Assembly: GCA_030599515.1 (NCBI GenBank)
Contig: JAUVNV010000008.1
Coordinates: forward strand, 1-22,003
DNA: 22,003 nt
DNA from: Acidimicrobiia bacterium
Lineage (GTDB): Bacteria; Actinomycetota; Acidimicrobiia; Spongiisociales; UBA5794
Direction: 5' to 3'
Positions 8,076 to 14,331 of this stretch are shown here, piece by piece. The position numbers and the translations under genes were made by a program. Every line of letters starts with the position of its first letter. Positions within the stretch are counted from its first letter, which is position 1. The notes beneath the pieces were generated by a model, which was not told the origin of the DNA, searched no databases, and saw nothing but the letters and a program-made list of their open reading frames with translations.

Positions 8076-9080
8076 ATGACCATCACAGAACCGGCCGTCG
8101 AAGAGCCGATTGAGGAGATGCGCGAGCGGCAAGGACTTCTTGCTCGATTCCGTAGTTCCTGGGCCCAGTGGTGGTTCGCGTACGCGATGTTGTCCCCGGT
8201 CGTGATCGTTATCGCGATCCTCGTTCTGTATCCGCTGGCACAGGGTGTCTGGCTGTCGTTCACCGACGCAACCGGGAAGACGATGGGCGACGTGCGGAAT
8301 CCACCCAGCTACGAATTCATCGGGCTCAAGAACTACGTCAGAATCCTGTCCGGCGAACTGAAGAACTCGGTCGGTCAGAATTTCTGGTCGGTATTCGGTC
8401 GCACCGTCATCTGGACCGGCGCGAACGTGTTCTTCCACTACACGATCGGTCTCGGACTCGCGATCACCCTCAATCGCAAGTTCGTGGGCCGCTCGCTGTA
8501 CCGCATCATTCTCCTGATTCCGTGGGCGATGCCGGCTTACATCACCGCTTCGTCGTGGCGGTTCCTGTTCAACGAGACATCCGGCCCTATCAACGCCATT
8601 CTGTCGATCTTCGGGATAGCTGCGGTTCCGTGGCTCGGTCAGCCGATCCCGGCCCTCGTTGCCGTGATCATGGTGAACGTGTGGCTCGGTATCCCGTTCA
8701 TGATGGTGGCGCTGCTCGGCGGCCTACAGGGCATCCCGGAGGAGTTGTATCAGGCAGCCGAGGTGGATGGCGCGAGTCCGTGGCAGAAGTTCCGACTCGT
8801 GACGATGCCGCTGCTCCGTCCCGTATCCAGCACGGTGATACTGCTCGGCGTCATCTGGACGTTCAACATGTTCGTCATCATCTTCCTGGTCACCGGGGGT
8901 GGACCCGCGTCGTCGACCGAGATCCTGGTGACGTTCGCCTACGCGGAGGCGTTCACCGTTCCCGCGAGGAACTTCGCGGTCGCCTCGACATACGGAATCC
9001 TCATCCTGTCGATCCTGGTCGTGTTCGCCTCGATCTACCGCAAGATCGCCGAGCGATCGGGGGATAGCGTATGGTCGTGA
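8076..9080 (+). CDS. ABC transporter permease, MalF-like
   Basis: A 334-residue inner-membrane permease of the binding-protein-dependent transport (MetI-like) family. After a polar N-terminus come about six transmembrane helices. The EAA loop that contacts the ATPase is clear: EELYQAAEVDGASPWQKFRLVTMPLL-type sequence around residues 226-250. It ends by overlapping the MalG-like gene by 10 bp. It forms the heterodimeric channel with that protein and works with the upstream lipoprotein. E. coli MalF has a large periplasmic domain; this shorter form is usual outside enterobacteria. The ATG at 8076 has no Shine-Dalgarno but sits just behind a -10 box. The ATPase partner is not encoded in the window. 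Confidence 0.93.
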   Translation: MTITEPAVEEPIEEMRERQGLLARFRSSWAQWWFAYAMLSPVVIVIAILVLYPLAQGVWLSFTDATGKTMGDVRNPPSYEFIGLKNYVRILSGELKNSVGQNFWSVFGRTVIWTGANVFFHYTIGLGLAITLNRKFVGRSLYRIILLIPWAMPAYITASSWRFLFNETSGPINAILSIFGIAAVPWLGQPIPALVAVIMVNVWLGIPFMMVALLGGLQGIPEELYQAAEVDGASPWQKFRLVTMPLLRPVSSTVILLGVIWTFNMFVIIFLVTGGGPASSTEILVTFAYAEAFTVPARNFAVASTYGILILSILVVFASIYRKIAERSGDSVWS

Positions 9081-10306
9081 AGGAAGCCCACGCCCCGCAA
9101 GAGAAGAAGCGCCCCCGCGCTCGCAGCATCGGCTTGCACGCGATGTTGATCGTCGCGGCGCTCATCGCCCTGTTCCCTGTCGTGTTCATCGTGTCGAATT
9201 CGTTCACGCCCGAGAACGACATTCTGCGCCGAATCGATACGGAGGGCAGTGCGATCGAGAAGGCCGGCGCCATCGTCGACAAGGCGATCCCGGACTCGCT
9301 GTACCTGGACAACTACAAGACGGTCATCGAACTGGACGACGGAATCTTCTTCACGTGGTTCCGCAATTCGATCCTGGTGGCTTCGGCGACAACCGTCATC
9401 GGCGTATTCCTGGCGGCGACCGCGGCGTACGCGTTCAGCCGGTATCGATTCCCCGGCGCCCGGCAAGGTCTGATGGGCTTTCTCATCATTCAGATGTTCC
9501 CCGGGATCATTCTCATCGTCCCGTTGTTCAACATCATGCGGTCCCTGAATGTGAGATTGCTGTTACTGATTCCTGCGCTGATCGGCGCGGTCGTAGCGGT
9601 GTGGTTGTTCATCAGCAAGCTGCGGAAGCGCGAAGCGTACGGCGCCATCGCCTATGCCCTCGGGGGGCTCGCGGGCGCCGCGGCGGGATACCTGCTCGGG
9701 AACAGCTTCTCGTATCTTCTCCTTACGATCGTTGGGTTCGGCGCCGTCTACTACGTCCTCGACCGGAGAGTCCTCACCATCGAGCATGGCCGGATCGCAC
9801 GTATCGCATGGTTCTCGTACACGGGACTCGCATTGGTCGTCTGGGCGCTGTTCCGAGCCCCCGACTCGCTCCGCTTGCTCGACAATCCGTGGGGCCTGGT
9901 GTTCGCCTACTCATCGATCGCGATCCCGTTCTCCACATACATGCTGAAGGGCTACTTCGACACGATCCCGTACGAACTCGAGCAGGCAGGCATGGTGGAT
10001 GGGCTGAGCCCGTTCGGTGCCTTCTGGCGGATCGCGATTCCTCTCGCGGTGCCCGGTCTGGCCGTCACCGCCTTCTTCTCGTTCATCACCGCATGGAACG
10101 AGTTCATGTTCGCTTTCACGTTCAATCTCTCGTCCAAGAACTTCACGCTTCCGCCCGGTTTGCAGACCTTCGTGAGCCAGTTCCGCACCGAGTGGGGGGC
10201 GTTCTCGGCTGCTGCGATTCTCGTCTCCATCCCGGCGCTGATCGTGTTCTTCCTCGCGCAGCGGTTCCTCGTCGGCGGTCTCACCGCAGGTGGGACGAAG
10301 CAGTGA
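9071..10306 (+). CDS. ABC transporter permease, MalG-like, with internal hydrophobic insertion
   Basis: A 411-residue permease; MalG proteins are usually about 275-300. Residues 20-160 match the N-terminal half (TM1, then the FFTWFRNSILVASATTV, TAAYAFSRYRFPG and IIQMFPGIILIVPLFNIM segments). Residues 269-411 match the C-terminal half, with the EAA loop at about 302-326 (YELEQAGMVDG...IAIPLAVPG) and the typical FFSFITAWNEFMFAFTF helix. Between them is an extra ~108-residue block (161-268) with three to four hydrophobic helices. The frame is continuous, so this is a domain insertion and not a frameshift. The ATG overlaps the malF end by 10 bp, indicating coupling. Ending in TAGGTKQ-like basic residues is normal for the family. 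Confidence 0.92.
   Translation: MVVKEAHAPQEKKRPRARSIGLHAMLIVAALIALFPVVFIVSNSFTPENDILRRIDTEGSAIEKAGAIVDKAIPDSLYLDNYKTVIELDDGIFFTWFRNSILVASATTVIGVFLAATAAYAFSRYRFPGARQGLMGFLIIQMFPGIILIVPLFNIMRSLNVRLLLLIPALIGAVVAVWLFISKLRKREAYGAIAYALGGLAGAAAGYLLGNSFSYLLLTIVGFGAVYYVLDRRVLTIEHGRIARIAWFSYTGLALVVWALFRAPDSLRLLDNPWGLVFAYSSIAIPFSTYMLKGYFDTIPYELEQAGMVDGLSPFGAFWRIAIPLAVPGLAVTAFFSFITAWNEFMFAFTFNLSSKNFTLPPGLQTFVSQFRTEWGAFSAAAILVSIPALIVFFLAQRFLVGGLTAGGTKQ
9551..9874 (+). other. Extra transmembrane block inserted in MalG-like permease
   Basis: Encodes residues about 161-268 of the MalG-like permease. It lies exactly where canonical MalG runs directly from ...FNIMRSLN to ...LLDNPWGLVFAY, a short extracytoplasmic loop. 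It holds hydrophobic stretches at about 162-181, 192-210, 214-231 and 244-262, separated by basic loops (SKLRKREAYG, DRRVLTIEHGRIAR). An even number of helices would keep the topology of the rest. Its first codons (AGA, TTG, CTG, TTA, CTG, ATT, CCT) are AT-richer than the surroundings. The function is unknown. Confidence 0.75.
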
Positions 10307-10330
10307 GCCGCTGCCTCTGCGCTGCGAGCC

Positions 10331-11674
10331 ATGAAGATCCTCTTCGCGTCGGCTGAGTTCGCTCCCTTTGTGAGGACCGGGGGGCTTGGGAACGCTGTTG
10401 CAGGACTCGCCCACGCACTGTCATCGGACCACGAGATCACCGTTGCGGTGCCGGGGTACCGCGATGCGGACGCTCCCGGACGCAAGGTGACCGGTGAACC
10501 CTGGCGCCGGCATCTCGACGGGCGCGTCGAAGTGCTGTCTTGGCTTGACGAGTCCTTCGACCGGCCCGGTGTCTACGGGCCCGATGCATCATCTTCATAC
10601 GACGACAACTGGGAACGCTTCGCGCGGTTCTCCCTTGCGGTCGCCGGTCTTGCCGACGGATTCGACGTCGTTCATCTCCCCGATGGGCACGTCGGCGCGG
10701 TGGCGCTGAAGACGATGGTGCCAACGGTGTTCACGATCCACAACGCCTCGTATCCGATGGTCGGTCCCCTCGGGCCCGCTGTGGAAGTCCTCGGTCTCGG
10801 GCCGAAGGCGTCCGTGCTCGGTGGCGATATCGAGTGGTTCGGCGAGGCGAACTTTCTGAAGGCCGGCATCGTCGGAGCGACACAGACGACAACGGTGAGT
10901 CCCGGTCATGCCAGGGAGCTCAGCGTCGACGCGACGTCCTTCGGTCTCGGCGGAATCATCCGCGGGCTGTTCCGGCCGATCGTTGGAGTTCTCAACGGTA
11001 TCGACACCGAGGATTGGGATCCGGGTCGGGATCCCGGTCTCCCCAAGGCGTTCACAGCAAGCGATCTCGCGGGTCGTTCGGCGTCGCGCGAGGCGCTGTT
11101 GGATGAGTATGGGCTTGACGACGGGTTCATCCTTGGCAACGTCGGTCGGATGTCGGGGCAGAAGGGCCTCGGTCTCGTTGACTATGACCTCGATGCTCTC
11201 GTCGACGAAGGAGTCCGCTTTGTGTTCATGGGGAACGGTGATCTCGACCCGCTTGTCGATGGTTGGGCCGATCGCCATCCCACAGCCGTAGCGCACGTGC
11301 CCTTCGACGAACCGGGGTCCCGGATCGTGTTCGCCGGCTCCGACGCCTACCTCATGCCGTCTCAGTACGAGCCGTGCGGACTCGGGCAGATCTACGCCAT
11401 GCGCTACGGAAGCCCGCCGATCGCCCATTTCACCGGCGGTCTCGAGGACACCGTCTTCGACATCGACGAGGATCCTGGGAACGGTACAGGATTCGTGTTC
11501 CGTTCCTTCCAGCACGCGTCCCTCACGAAGACGATCCGGCGTGCGATGCGCTACAAGGCAGCCATGCCGGTCCTGTGGCGCACCGTGCAGGTCAACGGGA
11601 TGACCGGAGACTGGTCCTGGGATGCTCGTGCCGTCGAGTACGAAGAGATCTACGAATCGGTGGTCGTGCGGTAG
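10331..11674 (+). CDS. GT5 glycogen/starch synthase-like glycosyltransferase
   Basis: A 447-residue GT-B enzyme of the glycogen synthase family, expected to extend alpha-1,4-glucan from ADP-glucose (or a related donor) in the cytoplasm. Visible family elements are AEFAPFVRTGGLG (10-20), HNASYP (137-142), VLNGIDTEDWDP (220-231), R273 and K278 in GRMSGQKGL, and PSQYEPCGL (343-351) with catalytic-type E347 and C349. Differences from the E. coli enzyme: Lys15 of the KTGGL donor motif is Arg here, the usual Asp after GGL-G/A is Asn21, and PSRFEPCGL reads PSQYEPCGL. The gene follows the permeases after 24 bp and likely shares their transcript. No glgC, glgB or malQ lies in the window. An altered donor or acceptor is possible. 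No strong ribosome-binding site is visible. Confidence 0.85.
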   Translation: MKILFASAEFAPFVRTGGLGNAVAGLAHALSSDHEITVAVPGYRDADAPGRKVTGEPWRRHLDGRVEVLSWLDESFDRPGVYGPDASSSYDDNWERFARFSLAVAGLADGFDVVHLPDGHVGAVALKTMVPTVFTIHNASYPMVGPLGPAVEVLGLGPKASVLGGDIEWFGEANFLKAGIVGATQTTTVSPGHARELSVDATSFGLGGIIRGLFRPIVGVLNGIDTEDWDPGRDPGLPKAFTASDLAGRSASREALLDEYGLDDGFILGNVGRMSGQKGLGLVDYDLDALVDEGVRFVFMGNGDLDPLVDGWADRHPTAVAHVPFDEPGSRIVFAGSDAYLMPSQYEPCGLGQIYAMRYGSPPIAHFTGGLEDTVFDIDEDPGNGTGFVFRSFQHASLTKTIRRAMRYKAAMPVLWRTVQVNGMTGDWSWDARAVEYEEIYESVVVR

Positions 11675-11681
11675 GCGGAAC

Positions 11682-12647
11682 CTACCCCAGGATTCTCGAA
11701 TCCCACGCGCTCGAGACGATCGCATCGAGTTCGGGATGCTGCGGAACCCAGCCCAGCACCCGTCGCGCCCGATCTGCCGAAGCGACGAGCACCGGCGGAT
11801 CTCCCGGCCGGCGAGCACCGAGGGCGAACGGCACCTCACGTTCTGCGACACGGGAGATGGACTCGATCACCTGCATCACCGAGTACCCCTCGCCGTTGCC
11901 GAGGTTGAAGACTTCGGTTGTTCCGTCGCTCCGCAGGTAGTCGAGGGCGCGGAGGTGGGCGTCGGCGAGATCGATCACGTGGACGTAGTCGCGAACGGCG
12001 GTGCCGTCGGGCGTGCCGTAGTCGGTGCCGAAGACAGTGAGAGGGTCGCGAAGGGCGAGGGCTGCGTCGATCGCCAGCGGGATGAGGTGCGTCTCGGGCA
12101 CGTGACGCTCAACCCTGCCTGGTGCCGCGCCGGCGGCGTTGAAGTAGCGGAGCGAGACGGATCGGATCATCTCTGTGAGGTCGTACTGGGTGAGGATCTG
12201 CTCGACGATCGACTTGGTCGATCCGTACGGACTTGTCGGCCGGTGGGGATGGTCTTCGGGGATGGGGACCTGCTCTGGTTCGCCGTAGACGGCCGCCGAC
12301 GATGAGAACACGACCTTGTCCACGCCGTGAGCGGCGAGGACGTCCAGCAGTTCGATCGTCTGGGAGACGTTCTGCTCGAAATACAGACTCGGTTGCTCGA
12401 CCGATTCGCCGACGGCGATGAGGCCTGCGAAGTGCAGGCATGCATCGACCGAATGATCCTGCACGATGCCGGTGATCCTCTCCCGATCGCCGATGTCCGC
12501 TTGGTAGAAGGGGATTCCATCCGGCAATCCGCTGTCGGGGGTCCGGCTCAGGTTGTCCACGACGACAACCGTTTCGCCCTGCTCGATCAGGTGGACGGCA
12601 ACGGCGCCGCCGACGTATCCGGCGCCACCGGTGATGAGGATGCTCAT
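11682..12647 (-). CDS. galE: UDP-glucose 4-epimerase
   Basis: A 321-residue extended short-chain dehydrogenase interconverting UDP-glucose and UDP-galactose. The N-terminal NAD-binding GGAGYVGG is at residues 7-14, VVVVDNLS follows, then the FSSSAAVYG segment with catalytic Ser/Thr and the YGSTK (YxxxK) motif. The GTAVRDYVHVIDLADAH segment is typical of bacterial GalE. An AGGAG sequence (complement of 12658-12662) lies 10 nt before the ATG. Slightly shorter than E. coli GalE (338). It converges with the GT5 gene, with only 7 bp between stop codons. Upstream on the same strand lie a 38-residue ORF and a DUF222/HNH gene with almost no gap, so galE may be read from that promoter. The substrate could also be an N-acetylated UDP-sugar. 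Confidence 0.93.
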   Translation of the reverse strand: MSILITGGAGYVGGAVAVHLIEQGETVVVVDNLSRTPDSGLPDGIPFYQADIGDRERITGIVQDHSVDACLHFAGLIAVGESVEQPSLYFEQNVSQTIELLDVLAAHGVDKVVFSSSAAVYGEPEQVPIPEDHPHRPTSPYGSTKSIVEQILTQYDLTEMIRSVSLRYFNAAGAAPGRVERHVPETHLIPLAIDAALALRDPLTVFGTDYGTPDGTAVRDYVHVIDLADAHLRALDYLRSDGTTEVFNLGNGEGYSVMQVIESISRVAEREVPFALGARRPGDPPVLVASADRARRVLGWVPQHPELDAIVSSAWDSRILG

Positions 12648-12660
12648 GTGGTTCTATCTC

Positions 12661-12777
12661 CTATCCGGCGGGCATTTGCCCCTCGAGATCTGCTGCCTGG
12701 TCGCGTATGTTACGTGCGCGTGCTGTGACGGCCTGAAGGGCGGGGTCATTCCGACGGATGGCGTCCTGTTCTGTCAT
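12661..12777 (-). CDS. Possible 38-residue coupled small ORF
   Basis: MTEQDAIRRNDPALQAVTAR begins this small charged, helical-looking peptide. Its ATG overlaps the stop of the DUF222/HNH gene (ATGA at 12774-12777, minus strand), and its stop overlaps the ribosome-binding site of galE. This spacing is what a coupled operon gene looks like, and translation through it would bring ribosomes to galE. There is no recognisable domain, so it could equally be a chance frame that fills the gap. Confidence 0.35.
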   Translation of the reverse strand: MTEQDAIRRNDPALQAVTARARNIRDQAADLEGQMPAG

Positions 12778-13931
12778 CGGTCGGGTGGGTGTTTGCCGTT
12801 GTGGACGGCGGTGTGGTGCTTGCGACAGAGGAGGATCAGGTTGATGAGGGCGGTGACGCCGCCGTCGACCCAGTGGATGATGTGGTGGGCGTCGCACCAC
12901 GACGCCGGGGCGGTGCATCCTGCCCAGGTGCAGCCTCCGTCCCTCAGTTCGAGTGCTCTCCGCATGGCCGGCGTCACCGTCCGGGCTCTTCGACCGACGT
13001 CAAGAGGTTGGCTCTCTCCATCAGTGACGATCCGGACGATGCCTGCATCGCATGCAAGCCGCCTGATCGCCTCCGCGTTGACAGCATTGCCGTCGATCTC
13101 TCCGAGACGACGCTCGTTGCCGGTCAGGATCTCGTACGGAACGGTCACGGTGATGTGGGGACGCTCACCGCCGCTGATGGAGGTGTCGTTGTTGTGGTCG
13201 AGCCAGAACCGGCAGATGTCGGTGAGGGCGTCGGCGTTGCGCTGCGGCATCGATCGGTTGTCGTCCCGGTCGAAGTTCGCCGGATCGGTGAGGCTGTGAA
13301 GCGCCGTTGAGATGACGTGCCCGGATTCAGGGTCGATGTCGCCGGCGGTGCTCCACATGCCTTCATAGGACTGATGGAAGTAGAAGCGACGACGCTCGCG
13401 TGCTGATCCGGTGTCCTCGAGAGCAGTCGGGTAATCAACCTGCTGCTCCCAGAGGGAGACCGCTTGTCGGAGTTCCCGCGGGTCGAGGTAGGTTGCGATG
13501 TCGGCGAACACGTTCTCGTGATCGAAGAATTCGTCGGGGTGCTTGTCGCGAGCTTGGGCGAGGAGCCTGACCCCGTTCGGCGTGATGTCGCCTGAAACGG
13601 CCTTCTCTGCGACCTCGGGCATCAGCTCCAGGGCTCGGGCGGTCTTGACGGTGCCGGATGCCTCCGTCGCTGCCATGCGACAGAAGTGCATGAGCCACCC
13701 CGAGGTAGAGAGTCCGTGTTCTGTCTGCGGAATCTCTCTGCGGTCCATCTCTGCGACCATGACGAGGAGTTGCGCATTCGACGCATCGATGAGCCGCTTC
13801 ATGCTGATGACGGATTCAGTGAGTTCGTCGTCGAACATGCCGTCGAGATGATCTTGTATCTGAGAGGTGAGATCCCGGCCCGCCGTCTCACCGAAGACCT
13901 TCACCTCGTTGTCGAGGATCGAGTTCTTCAT
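12774..13931 (-). CDS. DUF222 (13E12-type) HNH endonuclease domain protein
   Basis: A 385-residue member of the actinobacterial DUF222/13E12 repeat family. The N-terminal and middle regions (about 20-320) are the helical DUF222 part. The C-terminus has an HNH nuclease module with Cys pairs and the metal-binding core: C334, C339, C346, H349-H350, H353, N364, C369, H372-H373. These proteins are multi-copy in actinobacterial genomes, and their role (mobile-element-like, DNA repair or defence) is not established. The protein ends 12 residues after the last HH, a short tail for the family. A TACGTT box lies 6 nt before the ATG with no ribosome-binding site, suggesting a leaderless message. A restriction-gene remnant and a palindrome lie directly upstream. 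Confidence 0.9.
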   Translation of the reverse strand: MKNSILDNEVKVFGETAGRDLTSQIQDHLDGMFDDELTESVISMKRLIDASNAQLLVMVAEMDRREIPQTEHGLSTSGWLMHFCRMAATEASGTVKTARALELMPEVAEKAVSGDITPNGVRLLAQARDKHPDEFFDHENVFADIATYLDPRELRQAVSLWEQQVDYPTALEDTGSARERRRFYFHQSYEGMWSTAGDIDPESGHVISTALHSLTDPANFDRDDNRSMPQRNADALTDICRFWLDHNNDTSISGGERPHITVTVPYEILTGNERRLGEIDGNAVNAEAIRRLACDAGIVRIVTDGESQPLDVGRRARTVTPAMRRALELRDGGCTWAGCTAPASWCDAHHIIHWVDGGVTALINLILLCRKHHTAVHNGKHPPDR

Positions 13932-13937
13932 ATCGCC

Positions 13938-13943
13938 AACGTA
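13938..13943 (-). promoter_or_regulatory. -10 box for DUF222/HNH gene, leaderless-type
   Basis: On the minus strand TACGTT is followed by GGCGAT and then ATG, a 6-nt gap. Transcription starting about 6-7 nt after the box would begin at or next to the start codon. No Shine-Dalgarno is present. No clear -35. Confidence 0.4.
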
Positions 13944-14052
13944 TCAGGCGGGTGTGACAGAAACGAGCTCGCAGTAGACGAAATGCTGGATTTCATTCGA
14001 GATTCGGGTCCGGAGGTGGGCCGTGGCGTGAGGCAGCCACCACCCACAGGGT

Positions 14053-14098
14053 TCTGGCGTAGAAAACGGCACGATGTGCCGTCGTCTTCTACGCCAGA
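14053..14098. repeat. 46-bp near-perfect palindrome (hairpin) in intergenic scar
   Basis: Outer arms TCTGGCGTAGAA (14053-14064) and TTCTACGCCAGA (14087-14098) are perfectly complementary over 12 bp. Inside them ACGGCAC (14066-14072) and GTGCCGT (14076-14082) pair over 7 bp with a GAT loop. Internal asymmetry is one A on the left and CGTC on the right. ACGCCAG is repeated directly at 14091-14097 and 14098-14104. There is no T-run, so it is probably not a terminator. It resembles a REP-like element or the remnant of a small mobile palindrome. Confidence 0.85.
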
Positions 14099-14110
14099 CG
14101 CCAGATCAGG

Positions 14111-14331
14111 ACCGCGGAACTCGATCTGCTGTTCGTCGCTGAGGGCGCCGAGTTCGGCACCGGTGGACTTCGCTGCGGCTTCGAGGCTGCGCACGGCATC
14201 CCACTGGTGGAAGCGGGGGAAGCTGACGACCTCGTTCTTCTTGGCCGTGGCCCTTGTGGCCCCTTCCGGCGTCTCGACGTGGACGAACGGACCCAGCAGA
14301 TGGAGCCAGGCGTGGGGGGACAGGATTGGGG
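14111..14331 (-). pseudogene. Remnant of type I restriction subunit HsdR
   Basis: The minus-strand frame just beyond the amylase stop codon reads ...HAWLHLLGPFVHVETPEG...FPRFHQWDAVRSLEAAAK. This closely resembles the conserved HsdR stretch before the helicase Walker A motif (typically LLxRFVHV...PRFHQWDxVxKLxxAA). The expected next segment, IQHSAGSGKS, is missing. A few codons later the frame reads ALSDEQQIEFR, which resembles a much later HsdR segment (DDEQxxxFR), suggesting an internal deletion fused in frame. There is no start, no motor and no nuclease, so it is a dead fragment. No hsdM or hsdS is present nearby. The first part of the match is convincing by eye; the second is tentative. 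Confidence 0.6.

Larger units (their letters stand above)
13932..14331. other. 400-bp region without an intact gene
   Basis: This gap between the DUF222/HNH gene and the GH13 gene contains, from left to right, the HNH promoter, a stretch with nothing recognisable, the 46-bp palindrome, and the HsdR remnant up to the amylase stop codon. It reads as a scar from loss of a type I restriction locus or of a mobile segment. Confidence 0.7.

Noticed and set aside
10595..11851. Minus-strand open frame (418 codons) opposite the GT5 gene
   Set aside because: GT5 motifs on the plus strand are clear and the antisense frame also runs into galE without homology.
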